The translations under genes were made by a program, and so were the position numbers. The notes beneath the pieces are model-generated. The model did no database searches, was not told the origin of the DNA, and worked only from the letters and a program-made list of their open reading frames with translations. Of a DNA stretch of 64,000 nucleotides, positions 52,423-61,473 are shown piece by piece. Source of the DNA: an uncultured Prevotellaceae bacterium (GTDB taxonomy: Bacteria; Bacteroidota; Bacteroidia; Bacteroidales; Bacteroidaceae); assembly GCA_900316315.1 (NCBI GenBank), contig ONCK01000005.1:1-64000 (forward strand), in the 5' to 3' direction. Position 1 is the first letter of the stretch, and every line of letters begins with the position of its first letter.

Positions 52423-54269
52423 TACAGCAGCTCGCACAGCAGCAGACCTTACTCCGCATGGAGTATGAGTACGAGCGAGAAGCCTTCCGCCGCGAGACGC
52501 AACTGATGGGCGTCAGCCGCAAAGTAAAGCGTGGAGACTGCTGGTATCCTCTTTCGATTGGCCGCAGCTACTACAATGCGCTCAACAGATACGTCATAGA
52601 GGTCACACGCTCTGACTGCAAGGGCAGACCACACAACTTTGAGTATGGCAAGGCAGTATGCTTCTTTTACCAAGACGGATCCGGGCACCTCACCTATCTG
52701 CCTCAGATTGGCACAGTCCACCTTGTGGATGATGACCGCATGCTCGTAGACTTTCCCAATCAGGACATTCTCTTTCAGCTGCAAGGCAAAGAATTGGTAG
52801 GCGTGCAGATCTACTTTGACGAGCAGACCTACCGGCTCATGCAGAGCGCCCTGCAGACCGTCATTACCGCCAAGTCCAATCGGCTCGCCGAGTTGCGCGA
52901 CATCTGCCACACTACAGCTCCGCTGCATAAGCTCCAGTTGCCACCTGTCGGATTACCGTGGCTCAACACCACCCAGGAGCGGGCCGTCAATGAGATTCTC
53001 TGTGCCAAAGATGTGGCCATTGTCCACGGTCCTCCAGGCACTGGCAAAACCACGACGCTGGTCGAGGCCATCTATGAGGTATTGCGCCGCGAGCCGCAAG
53101 TACTTGTCTGTGCGCAGAGCAATACGGCGGTCGACTGGATCAGTGAGCAACTTGTCGACCGCGGACTGAGTGTGCTGCGCATCGGCAATCCCTCGCGCGT
53201 AAACGACAAAATGTTGAGTTTTACCTACGAGAAGCGTTTCGAAGCCCATCCCGACTACCCTGAACTATGGGCTATCCGACGTACCATAAGGCAACTGTAC
53301 TCTTCCGGAGCAAACCACGGAGACGCATTTCACCAGCGTGTCAGCCGGCTGCGGGACAAAGCTGCTGAGTTGGAGCAGCGTATACGCGACCAGATTTTTG
53401 GAGAGGTGCGCGTCGTGGCTTCTACGCTAGCCGGAGCCGGACATCCGTTACTTGTGGGGCACAGGTTTCACACTCTATTTATCGATGAAGCAGCACAAGC
53501 GCTCGAGGCCGCCTGCTGGATAGCCATCCAGAAGGCCGATCGCTTCATCTTGGCCGGAGACCATCAGCAGTTGCCGCCCACTATCATGTGCCGCGAGGCA
53601 GAGATCGGAGGGTTGGGCCGCACGCTCATGGAGACTGTCGTACACAATAAGCCCCAAGCCGTCACCTTGCTGGAGACGCAGTATCGCATGACCGAGCCGC
53701 TCATCCACTTCTCCTCACAATGGTTTTACCAAGGCCGTATCAAGAGTGCCCCGAGCCTGCGCACGACAGAACTCCTGCCGATGGAGAAGCCCATCACCTG
53801 GATTGACACCCATCTGGATGAGACTCCCGAACAGTATGACAGCGACACTTCAAGCCGATCCAATCCCGCGGAAGCACAACTGACCCTCCAGGCACTCGCC
53901 CACTTCATTCTGCAAGTCGGGCCTCAGCATATACTCAGCGAAGGTATCGATGTCGGCATCATCTCCCCTTATAAGGCTCAGGTGCAACTGCTCCGATGCA
54001 TGCTTAAAGCGCACCAAGAGTTCAAGCGCTTCCGCCGGTTGATCTCCGTCAACACTGTCGACGGTTTTCAAGGCCAGGAGCGTGATGCCATTCTCATCAG
54101 TCTCGTCCGGAGCAACGACCAGGGCCGCATAGGTTTCCTCTCCGACTTACGGCGTATGAATGTTGCGATGACACGTGCCCGCATGAAACTTATCATCTTG
54201 GGCGATGTCCAGACACTTACCCACCACAAGTTTTACCGCGAGCTCTATACTTACGTGCAATCGCTCTGA
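52419..54269 (+). CDS. SF1B UPF1-like DNA/RNA helicase
   Basis: A 616-residue cytoplasmic helicase of the IGHMBP2/UPF1-like type. N-terminal ~190 residues form a beta-barrel-like accessory domain; then motif Q/I with HGPPGTGKTTTLVEAI (about 204-219), CAQSNTAVDWISEQL (Ia), LFIDEAAQALEAACW (II, DEAA), LAGDHQQLPPTI (III), and in the second RecA domain VNTVDGFQGQERDAILISLVRSN (V) and NVAMTRARMKLIILGD (VI). Common in Bacteroidetes; role in DNA or RNA metabolism is not fixed. Translation is likely coupled to the transporter gene. Confidence 0.93.
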   Translation: MIQQLAQQQTLLRMEYEYEREAFRRETQLMGVSRKVKRGDCWYPLSIGRSYYNALNRYVIEVTRSDCKGRPHNFEYGKAVCFFYQDGSGHLTYLPQIGTVHLVDDDRMLVDFPNQDILFQLQGKELVGVQIYFDEQTYRLMQSALQTVITAKSNRLAELRDICHTTAPLHKLQLPPVGLPWLNTTQERAVNEILCAKDVAIVHGPPGTGKTTTLVEAIYEVLRREPQVLVCAQSNTAVDWISEQLVDRGLSVLRIGNPSRVNDKMLSFTYEKRFEAHPDYPELWAIRRTIRQLYSSGANHGDAFHQRVSRLRDKAAELEQRIRDQIFGEVRVVASTLAGAGHPLLVGHRFHTLFIDEAAQALEAACWIAIQKADRFILAGDHQQLPPTIMCREAEIGGLGRTLMETVVHNKPQAVTLLETQYRMTEPLIHFSSQWFYQGRIKSAPSLRTTELLPMEKPITWIDTHLDETPEQYDSDTSSRSNPAEAQLTLQALAHFILQVGPQHILSEGIDVGIISPYKAQVQLLRCMLKAHQEFKRFRRLISVNTVDGFQGQERDAILISLVRSNDQGRIGFLSDLRRMNVAMTRARMKLIILGDVQTLTHHKFYRELYTYVQSL

Positions 54270-54364
54270 CCTTTGTCCGGATCAGAACTGCATGGATTTA
54301 AAAAGACACATTATTCTCAGTTTGTTCCATTCTATCCAGAGAATGGCACAAGCACTTCGTACTG

Positions 54365-55153
54365 CTAAGCGTTCTGAGGAGGACTCACTCGTGTAAAGAT
54401 ACGCAAGGCATTGGCCGTCGTGACGCGGTTCACCCCCTCAACTGTCGTTCCATAGACCTCAGCAAGCTTGGCTGCGACATAGGGAACATAAGCCGGCTCA
54501 TTGCGTTCCCCGCGATGAGGCACCGGCGTCATATAGGGGGAATCAGTCTCCAGCACAATGCGGGACAGCGGTATCGACGGCAGAACAGAAGGCAACTGGC
54601 TGCGCTTGAAAGTACTGATACCTCCGATGCCCAGACAGAAGCGAGGGTACTCAAGCAATTGCAATGCTTTGTCTACGCCTCCGCTAAAGCAATGAAACAC
54701 ACCCGAAAGCCGGTCTTTGGGATAGTCCTTGAGGACCTGCAGCAGGAGATGCTGGGCCGAACGGCAGTGAATCATCAAAGGAAGGTCGTAAGTAGCGGCC
54801 CACTCGACTTGCACTCTGAATGCTTCTGTCTGCTCGGCGACACGCGAGTCATCCCAATAGAGGTCAAAACCCACTTCCCCTATTCCGATAAAAGGGTGAG
54901 GCGACTTGAGTATCTCCTCCATCCGACTCAGTTGGTCGCGCCAATCATCCGGCAGATCCTCGGGGTGAAGGCCGAGCATCGGATAGAGCGTCCCTGGATA
55001 CTGGCGCGCGAGTGCAGCGGCCTCTTCGGCTGACGCGATGTCTGTAGCAGGCATGAATACCTGGCTTACGCCTGCCTGACGGGCACGCCGGACGACATCT
55101 GCAATATCTTCCTTAAATTCGGGCCCGTAGATATGTGCGTGTGTATCTATCAT
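54365..55153 (-). CDS. tatD: TatD-family metal-dependent deoxyribonuclease
   Basis: A 262-residue TIM-barrel hydrolase. Metal ligands and signatures appear in order: MIDTHAHIYGPEF, IGIGEVGFDLYW (catalytic Glu), LPLMIHCRSAQ, GVFHCFSGG and VLETDSPYMTPVPHRGERNEPAYV. TatD enzymes are 3'-5' exonucleases or deacylases in quality control. Starts at ATG 55153, 18 bases after the prenyl synthase stop on the same strand, so probably second or third in a tonB-prenyl synthase-tatD unit. Confidence 0.93.
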   Translation of the reverse strand: MIDTHAHIYGPEFKEDIADVVRRARQAGVSQVFMPATDIASAEEAAALARQYPGTLYPMLGLHPEDLPDDWRDQLSRMEEILKSPHPFIGIGEVGFDLYWDDSRVAEQTEAFRVQVEWAATYDLPLMIHCRSAQHLLLQVLKDYPKDRLSGVFHCFSGGVDKALQLLEYPRFCLGIGGISTFKRSQLPSVLPSIPLSRIVLETDSPYMTPVPHRGERNEPAYVPYVAAKLAEVYGTTVEGVNRVTTANALRIFTRVSPPQNA

Positions 55154-55171
55154 CTGATACAGTATAGTCTG

Positions 55172-56173
55172 TTAGAGGACTCTGTGCACGAGGCTGTCGG
55201 CAAAATCCTTGATAAGCTGACGGCCTGTATCGTCCATCTTGACAGAAGCCAGCAGTTTGTCTGCCTCGTAGTAGCAACTGAGCATCTCCTGAGCGCAGGC
55301 CTCGGGTACACCCAATGACTTGTATAGCTGGGTGAACCAGTCGATTTTGGCTTGCGGATCGGCGTCATGATCTGTCAGGCGATCGGCTATCTCGAGACGC
55401 TGCTCGGCGCTGGAGCGACTCAAGGCACTGATGAGCAGATACGTCTTCTTACCCTCGTGTATGTCACCCCCAATGCTTTTTCCAAAAACCTTAGCATCAC
55501 CAAAGACATCCAGATAGTCATCCTGCAACTGGAAGGCCCTCCCTATCTGAAGCCCATACTGATAGAGCTTGTCTGCCTGCTCCCGTGTTGCGCCACCGAC
55601 AAGGGCGCCCATCTCCAGAGCGCAAGCGATGAGCACACCGGTCTTGAGCCGTATCATCTCAAAATACTCATTTAGCGTAACGTCGAGCCGGTGTTCGAAA
55701 TTCATATCATATTGTTGTCCTTCGCTCACCTGCAGCGTCGTCTCGAGGAAGAGGCGAAACGCGCTCTGCCTTGCCGTCTCCGCAATTCCATCTGCCTGTG
55801 ACAGCGCCTGATACATACGTCCATAGGCCAGCTCCAGCATCGCATCGCCTGAGAGAATGGCGACATTGGCATCCCAGCGCTTGTGCACTGTGGGCTTGCC
55901 GCGACGCACATCAGCATTGTCCATCAAGTCATCATGGAGCAAGGTATAGTTGTGGAAGGTTTCCAGCGCAATAGCAGCTGCCATCGTACGCTCTACATCG
56001 CCACCAAAAGCCTGACAGGCCAGGAGCATAAAGACTGGCCTCAGACGCTTGCCTCCGACAGAGAGAGCATAGTTAATCGGCTCATAGAGTTCGGCTGGAT
56101 TAGCCGGATAATAGACGGCGTCAAGCGCCTTGTTGAATTGCTGAAACAGCTGGTCATGAGTATACAGCGGCAT
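55172..56173 (-). CDS. Polyprenyl diphosphate synthase (farnesyl/geranylgeranyl type)
   Basis: A 333-residue trans-prenyltransferase. First Asp-rich motif LLHDDLMDNADVRRGKPTVH (DDXXDXXXXRR, with no two-residue insertion), GGKRLRPVFMLLA upstream for diphosphate binding, second motif FQLQDDYLDVFGD and GKSIGGDIHEGKKTYLL. A Tyr five residues before the first DD would limit chain length, which suggests a C15-C20 product, but assignment by sequence is uncertain. It elongates IPP onto allylic diphosphates, using precursors from the ispH pathway seen at 59 kb. Between tonB and tatD on the same strand. Confidence 0.9.
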   Translation of the reverse strand: MPLYTHDQLFQQFNKALDAVYYPANPAELYEPINYALSVGGKRLRPVFMLLACQAFGGDVERTMAAAIALETFHNYTLLHDDLMDNADVRRGKPTVHKRWDANVAILSGDAMLELAYGRMYQALSQADGIAETARQSAFRLFLETTLQVSEGQQYDMNFEHRLDVTLNEYFEMIRLKTGVLIACALEMGALVGGATREQADKLYQYGLQIGRAFQLQDDYLDVFGDAKVFGKSIGGDIHEGKKTYLLISALSRSSAEQRLEIADRLTDHDADPQAKIDWFTQLYKSLGVPEACAQEMLSCYYEADKLLASVKMDDTGRQLIKDFADSLVHRVL

Positions 56174-56198
56174 AATGGTAAAGGATTAGTCAGAGTGA

Positions 56199-57011
56199 TT
56201 AGCTGTCAAATGGGTCCTGGCTCAACTGGAAGCTGACCGGCAACGTCACTTGAGTACGAATGGGGTGTCCACCCTTCTGCCCGGGAATCCAGCGAGGCAT
56301 CAGGTGCATCACGCGCAGGACTTCATGATTGAAGGCGGCATCAGAACTATGGATGATATGGGGATTGACAATGCGTCCGTCAGTCTCTACAATGAAAGCG
56401 ACGGTCACTTCGCCCTCCCTGTGCTGTCGGATACAGGCTTGCGGGTATACCATCGTGGCGTTAAGCCACTTCATATACGAAGCTAAACCTCCCGGGTAGC
56501 GCGGGATGGAGTCTATGATGACGCCCTCGGTACGCTCTTCTTTCTTGGCGAGCGCTAAGTGGGCCTCCTTGCGGAGTGTCTCCATAGAGTCTTTGGAAAT
56601 GTCGACGATCTTCTTGGGATCGACATTGCCATCTTCTGGATGGAGGATTTCGGCAAGGTTTTCTTTCTCATCAATATCCTTCATATTCTGGAGATCATCC
56701 TCCTTGATTAGCTCGGGAGCCTCTTTGCGGGGCGGCCGGCGCATAGGGCGTGCCTCCTTGATACGGATACCCTCAAATCGGGCTATCTTCTTGATACTGT
56801 TGTCATCAAACTTAGGCTTGGGCTGCAGGCTGATGATAAAAGCAATGAGCGCAGGTATCAGGCACAAGGCAAAGAGTCCCAGCAGCGCGCCCAGGGCTAT
56901 CGCATAGCGGCGGCCCGTCGTAGCCCGCAACTTGTAGGCACCATACTCCTTGTTACGATTTTCAAAGAGCAGGTCGCACCATTCTTTGGAATAGAGGTCA
57001 CTGCCTTTCAT
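56199..57011 (-). CDS. tonB: TonB energy-transducing protein
   Basis: A 270-residue inner-membrane protein. Cytoplasmic start MKGSDLYSKEWCDLLFENRNKEYGAYKLR is typical of Bacteroidetes TonB; one membrane segment (YAIALGALLGLFALCLIPALIAFII, about 32-56); then a charged linker with RPMRRPPRKEAPELI in place of a long Pro-Glu stretch; and the C-terminal TonB fold (SYMKWLNATMVYPQACIRQHREGEVTVAFIVETDGRIVNPHII...WIPGQKGGHPIRTQVTLPVSF). It would transmit proton-motive force to receptors such as the one at 8 kb. No exbB/exbD here. Confidence 0.93.
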   Translation of the reverse strand: MKGSDLYSKEWCDLLFENRNKEYGAYKLRATTGRRYAIALGALLGLFALCLIPALIAFIISLQPKPKFDDNSIKKIARFEGIRIKEARPMRRPPRKEAPELIKEDDLQNMKDIDEKENLAEILHPEDGNVDPKKIVDISKDSMETLRKEAHLALAKKEERTEGVIIDSIPRYPGGLASYMKWLNATMVYPQACIRQHREGEVTVAFIVETDGRIVNPHIIHSSDAAFNHEVLRVMHLMPRWIPGQKGGHPIRTQVTLPVSFQLSQDPFDS

Positions 57012-57137
57012 CTACCTACCTTAGATAAGAAATAAAAACTGACCGCCGACAAACTAAAATAGGACGTTTCGCGTTATAATAGACGGAAAGATTTGCTTTT
57101 CTGACTGCAAAAGTAGCGCAGATAGCGCGAAATAGCG

Positions 57138-57145
57138 TAACTTTG
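57138..57145 (+). promoter_or_regulatory. Promoter -7 box of porQ
   Basis: TAACTTTG after AATAGCG, 20 bases before the start codon. Confidence 0.6.
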
Positions 57146-57165
57146 AAGTCTAATTTTGGTTAAGA

Positions 57166-58146
57166 ATGAACAAAGTAAGATGGATACTGTCACTGGCCCT
57201 TCTCTTCGCTCTTGGAGCAAAGGGGCAAGAGAGCTCATCAGTATTCAATTTCCTCAAGATACCTCTCTCCTCCCACATCGCAGCGCTGGGTGGAGAAAAT
57301 GTGTCTCTTACTCAGGATGATCCTTCGCTCATTTTTTCCAATCCTGCCATTGCCGCGGCGGTCAATGACAACTCCCTCAACCTCGACTATCTCACCTACC
57401 TGCATGACACGCAGGTGATGGGAGCTGCTTATGTCAAGGTCTTCAGCGTGCGCCATACAGTCGGCATCACCGGCCGTCTATTCAACTATGGCAGCATGGA
57501 CCAGACCGATGAGGCGGGCAATGTCATCGGCTCCTTTTCCGCCAAGGACATAGCTCTGAGCGGTCTGTACAGCTATACGATGGGTAACGGCTGGGTCGGT
57601 GGTGCCGCGTGCCGGTTTATCTACTCCAAGTACGCAGAGTACTCCTCCTTCTCCATAGGCTTCGACGTCGGTCTCCATTATAATAATGAGGCCAAGAACT
57701 TCTCCTTCGGTCTCGTCGCCAAAAATATCGGAGCACAACTCTCCTCCTTCTACGAAGGTCAGACTGAGCATCTTCCTTTTGATCTCCAAGCCGGTATCAC
57801 ACAGGGTATTGCCCACGCGCCATTTCGCATTTCCGTCACACTGCGCGATCTCACGCGCTGGAGCAAGCGATACTACTACAATCCTGAAGGCAAGGACAGC
57901 TTCGGACGCAAGATATTCAATCATGTCGTCTTCGGCGTAGACTTCCTCCCCACCGACAATACCTATATCGCCCTCGGATACAACTGCCGGCGGGCCAATG
58001 AGCTCAAGGCAGCCGGCTCCAGCCACGGCGCAGGCCTGTCCTTCGGCGGAGGATTTCAGGCCCGTAGGCTCAAGGTCGGCGTCTCATATGCCAAGTATCA
58101 CGTCAGCGTCTCCTCCCTGACCTTCAATGTATCCTACAGTCTATAG
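57166..58146 (+). CDS. porQ: Type IX secretion system protein PorQ
   Basis: A 326-residue outer-membrane barrel. After a signal peptide (MNKVRWILSLALLFALGAKG) comes SSSVFNFLKIPLSSHIAALGGENVSLTQDDPSLIFSNPAIA, the conserved start of PorQ and its PorV-like relatives, followed by about fourteen strands ending FNVSYSL with an aromatic/Leu terminus. PorQ is part of the T9SS that exports CTD-bearing cargo; the type-B cargo protein at 30754 is a plausible client. In many Bacteroidales cmk follows porQ directly, as here (24 bases). Confidence 0.9.
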   Translation: MNKVRWILSLALLFALGAKGQESSSVFNFLKIPLSSHIAALGGENVSLTQDDPSLIFSNPAIAAAVNDNSLNLDYLTYLHDTQVMGAAYVKVFSVRHTVGITGRLFNYGSMDQTDEAGNVIGSFSAKDIALSGLYSYTMGNGWVGGAACRFIYSKYAEYSSFSIGFDVGLHYNNEAKNFSFGLVAKNIGAQLSSFYEGQTEHLPFDLQAGITQGIAHAPFRISVTLRDLTRWSKRYYYNPEGKDSFGRKIFNHVVFGVDFLPTDNTYIALGYNCRRANELKAAGSSHGAGLSFGGGFQARRLKVGVSYAKYHVSVSSLTFNVSYSL

Positions 58147-58170
58147 CCCCATCTTGCAAGTCTCTAATAT

Positions 58171-58887
58171 ATGAATCATTCCTCTTCATTTAAGCCCATC
58201 ATCATCGCCCTCGACGGCACCTCCTCGACCGGCAAGAGCAGCATTGCCCGACGGCTGGCCGCCCGTCTCGGCTATACCTATATCGATACTGGAGCCATGT
58301 ACCGCGCCGTCACCCTGCTGGCTATCAGGGGCGGAGCCTTTGCTGCCGACGGATCCATTGACGAGCCCCTACTCGCCCGACTCCTCGACGAGGCCGAGAT
58401 TTCCTTCCACCTCAACACGGAGACTGACCATTCTGACATCTATCTCAATCAGGAAAACGTGGAACGCGAAATCCGCACCATGGAGGTATCATCCCGAGTA
58501 AGCCCCATAGCAGCCATCCCCTTCGTGCGTAAAGCGCTGGTTGCCCAGCAGCAAGCTATGGGAAGACACAAAGCCATCGTCATGGACGGACGCGATATCG
58601 GCACCACCGTATTTCCCGACGCCGAGATGAAGGTCTTCATGACCGCCTCGCCCGAGGTGAGAGCCCAGCGCCGCTACGACGAGCTGCAAGCCAAGGGGAT
58701 GCCTGCCACTTACGAGGAAGTATTGCGCAATGTTCAGGAGCGCGACTACATAGACTCCCACCGCGCCACCTCGCCCCTGCGGCCTGCCGACGATGCCGTG
58801 ATCCTCGACAACAGCCATATGACCATGGATGAGGAGATGGACTTCCTGCTCGATCTGTACCGCCAGCGCGCCTGTCAGGACGCTTGA
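58171..58887 (+). CDS. cmk: Cytidylate kinase
   Basis: A 238-residue nucleoside-monophosphate kinase that phosphorylates CMP and dCMP. P-loop IALDGTSSTGKSSIARRLA, then LGYTYIDTGAMYRAVTLLAI, SRVSPIAAIPFVRKALVAQQQAM, MDGRDIGTTVFPDAEMKVFMTAS and the lid RRYDELQAKGMPATYEEVLRNVQERDYIDSHRATSPLRPADDAVILD are all typical Cmk. Length is slightly above the usual 225. It shares a transcript with porQ and probably ispH follows after a 155-base gap, which holds only a possible separate promoter. Confidence 0.96.
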   Translation: MNHSSSFKPIIIALDGTSSTGKSSIARRLAARLGYTYIDTGAMYRAVTLLAIRGGAFAADGSIDEPLLARLLDEAEISFHLNTETDHSDIYLNQENVEREIRTMEVSSRVSPIAAIPFVRKALVAQQQAMGRHKAIVMDGRDIGTTVFPDAEMKVFMTASPEVRAQRRYDELQAKGMPATYEEVLRNVQERDYIDSHRATSPLRPADDAVILDNSHMTMDEEMDFLLDLYRQRACQDA

Positions 58888-59042
58888 CCGTCGAAGCAAA
58901 GTCAGACTAGGGACGCCCGCCAGGACCTGTCGCATAAGCACTTTCGGGCCTACGAAAAGGACATATCAGGCCTAGTATCACCCACATCCGACCTACGAAG
59001 AAATAGAAGCCACCTCATCACCCATACATCGTTTCTATACAG

Positions 59043-59900
59043 ATGAACATTAATATTGAGATAGATAGCCACTCAGGATTTTGCTTCGGCGTCACAACTG
59101 CCATCAGCAAGGCCGAGGAAGTTCTCCGTAAGGAGGGCTCCCTCTACTGCCTAGGCGACATCGTGCACAACGACAAGGAGTGCAACCGTCTGCGCGCCTT
59201 GGGGCTCAAGATGATAGACCACTCCACCTTCAGACAGCTCCATCACGTCAAAGTCCTCCTACGCGCCCATGGTGAACCGCCCGAGACCTACGATATCGCA
59301 CGCCGCAATGACATCGAAATCATCGACGCCACCTGCCCTGTAGTTCTCCAGCTGCAAAAGCGCGTCAAGAAGGAATATCAACAGAGCGACGGCAGCCAGA
59401 TCGTCATCTTCGGCCGGCCGGGCCACGCAGAGGTCCTGGGCCTCGTAGGCCAGACAGAAGGGCATGCCATCGTGCTCGACAAGTTATCAGATGCCGAGCA
59501 ACTGGACTTCACCCGCTCCATCCGCCTCTTCAGCCAGACCACCAAGCCCCTACAGGAGTTTCGAGACATCGTCACCTACATCCAGAGCCATATCCAGCCC
59601 CCGGCCACGCTGCAATACTTTGACACCGTATGCCGGCAAGTCGCCAATCGCATGCCCCATCTGCTCCAGTTTGCCTCGAGCCACGATGTCGTCCTCTTTG
59701 TCAGCGGTCTCAAGAGTTCCAATGGCCGCACGCTCTACCGAGCCTGCCAGTCTGTCAATCCGCGGTCCTATATGGTCGAGGGGCCATCTGACCTGGACTT
59801 CTCATGGTTTGAAGGTATCCGCACACTAGGTATCTGCGGTGCCACCAGCACTCCCAAGTGGCTGATGGAGGCCTGTCGTGACGCTATACTCAACCACTAG
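59043..59900 (+). CDS. ispH: 4-hydroxy-3-methylbut-2-enyl diphosphate reductase
   Basis: A 285-residue iron-sulfur enzyme, the last step of the MEP isoprenoid pathway, giving IPP and DMAPP. The three cluster Cys are present: GFCFGV (about residue 14), DATCPVV (about 99) and FDTVCRQVANRMP (about 198), with CGATSTPKWL after them for the substrate Ser/Asn site. Other conserved blocks are GDIVHNDKE and RAHGEP. Feeds the prenyl synthase at 55 kb and menA at 42 kb. Confidence 0.96.
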   Translation: MNINIEIDSHSGFCFGVTTAISKAEEVLRKEGSLYCLGDIVHNDKECNRLRALGLKMIDHSTFRQLHHVKVLLRAHGEPPETYDIARRNDIEIIDATCPVVLQLQKRVKKEYQQSDGSQIVIFGRPGHAEVLGLVGQTEGHAIVLDKLSDAEQLDFTRSIRLFSQTTKPLQEFRDIVTYIQSHIQPPATLQYFDTVCRQVANRMPHLLQFASSHDVVLFVSGLKSSNGRTLYRACQSVNPRSYMVEGPSDLDFSWFEGIRTLGICGATSTPKWLMEACRDAILNH

Positions 59901-60000
59901 TCGTCTGTCCAAGCCCCTTGCGCCCGTCGCAATAAAGCATACGGAAGCCACATAAACAAAAAAATTACGCACAAGGCCAGTCTTATTCACTGAAATATAT

Positions 60001-60008
60001 TACCTTTG
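60001..60008 (+). promoter_or_regulatory. Promoter -7 box of tRNA-Ser
   Basis: TACCTTTG followed by CAC, 37 bases before the tRNA. Confidence 0.65.
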
Positions 60009-60045
60009 CACTCGCAAAACGCCAATAAGCGTATCAACCACACAA

Positions 60046-60133
60046 GGAGAGGTGCTCGAGTGGTTGAAGAGGCACGCCTGGAAAGCGTGTAAACCCCTAA
60101 AGGGTTTCGTAGGTTCGAATCCTATCCTCTCCG
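60046..60133 (+). tRNA. tRNA-Ser (GGA)
   Basis: Class II tRNA with acceptor GGAGAGG / CCTCTCC, discriminator G, anticodon stem ACGC-CTGGAAA-GCGT giving anticodon GGA, a long variable arm (ACCCCTAAAGGGTTT region) and T arm TAGG-TTCGAAT-CCTA. CCA is not encoded. Confidence 0.95.
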
Positions 60134-61352
60134 CAAAAGGGTATATCCGATGGGATATGCCTTTTTCTTTTTGTCTTTTGCAAATAGCCGCCATCTCGTA
60201 TAAACTTGTCGATTTATCATCTTTCATACAAGCACGAGGGATATCCCTGCTCGACTGGAAATCAGTGTAGGCTGGCATATCGGCAGGCAAAGGAGAGAAG
60301 CAGTGCTCTTTATCTGCCACATTGCTCAGAAAAACTCAGAAGAGCTTCATCTCTACATCGGCAGACCTCGCCTCAATTTGTGATGATACCTCTATAAATA
60401 TTAGTTGAAAATCTCAACGCCATACTCCCAAGATGCAGCAGGCAGGAGTCCTGACGATCTCAACCCTGTCTCCGCCACCTTTTATTATATGGCCCAGTCA
60501 TGATAAGCCTGCGGTATTTTTGACGGCATCCTTTCTAAATACCCCACGCAGGGAAGAGCATAGTTCGTATGCTGTCTTCCTCTTCAGAGATTGCTTAAGC
60601 AAACGGTCGCCCATTGTTTTTTATATAATAAATCCGAAATACTGGCTCGTACAGGTACCGGCGTTGGCATGACAAGTCGCCTTGTAAGCGCTACAAGGTC
60701 GGACTTAGTCCAAACTAGAAAGCGAGTTGCTGCCACCTGATAGCCAGTTAGTTACAAAAAGAGTCAAATCTTATTTGTATTTCATTAGATTTCAACGAGC
60801 TACAAAGTCAATTTGAGCATATTTTTATATTTCCGAGTTCAAAGGAGAAGTGGGCATCTCCACTCTATTTTTAATTATAAAAAAAGAAGCCCTTTCCATT
60901 CTCTGAAGAAGCCGTCCCCTGTACAATCCAGACTTGACACCCGCGGAAAGGCTTCCGGAACATTGTTCTCAGGGAAGTGCAGATGATACAGAATTTCTTC
61001 TTTTCATAAGTCGTACGCCGCCTGTCATCCTGTGTGGATGACCTCTTTCCTCTTGCTTTCCGCAGATCTGTGCTGCGTTTCCCCTCCAAAGCGATGCGAT
61101 TGTCTGAGCAAACATCAATTTATAAAGGACTTCATCTCCTTTAAAAAAGGTCTGCGCCTTCAAATGTCTCTCGCAGGCGGTCTTCCTTCTCTTCATCCTT
61201 ATTCGCGAGTTGTAGACCATACAACCAAGTCCGCTATCTGCGTTATTCACTGTATATCGACAACTTCATTGTCTGTCACGACAAGCATCGTGAATACTTG
61301 TGGGAGGTGGCATACCACATTTAGCCGACTCAAAATGCCACATGTGTGGTAT
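60134..61352. other. Intergenic region with repeat
   Basis: About 1.2 kb without a supported gene. It holds dispersed element copy B and, after it, AT-rich sequence. The frames at 60871-61250 (minus) and 61032-61388 (plus) look like chance. An inverted stretch around 60880-61040 may hold terminators, but none was clear. Confidence 0.5.
60616..60830 (+). repeat. Dispersed intergenic element, copy B
   Basis: Left arm GACAAGTCGCCTT (60671-60683), right arm AAAGCGAGTTGCT (60719-60731), one inner unit with GTCGGACTTAGT in place of the two tandem units of copy A. The flanks (TTTTTTATATAATAAAT before; AGCCAGTTAGTTACAA and TTTCAACGAGCTACAAAG after) also match copy A. Confidence 0.8.
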
Positions 61353-61383
61353 TGTGGCGGGGTAGAAGTCGCCGTACCTTTGC
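61353..61383 (+). promoter_or_regulatory. Promoter of metY-cysK
   Basis: TTG (61353-61355), 20 bases, TACCTTTG (61376-61383); leader about 85 bases. I found no convincing SAM riboswitch in it. Confidence 0.75.
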
Positions 61384-61473
61384 ATTGACAACAAAGAGGT
61401 ACAACCTCAGCCAAAGTCCTACCGACAGCGGCGTCATCATAAGTCAATCATTAACTATTAAAATACTATTATC

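Noticed and set aside
61384-61473. SAM or other riboswitch in the metY leader
   Set aside because: The leader is under 90 bases and I could not see the conserved SAM-I core; a covariance search would be needed.
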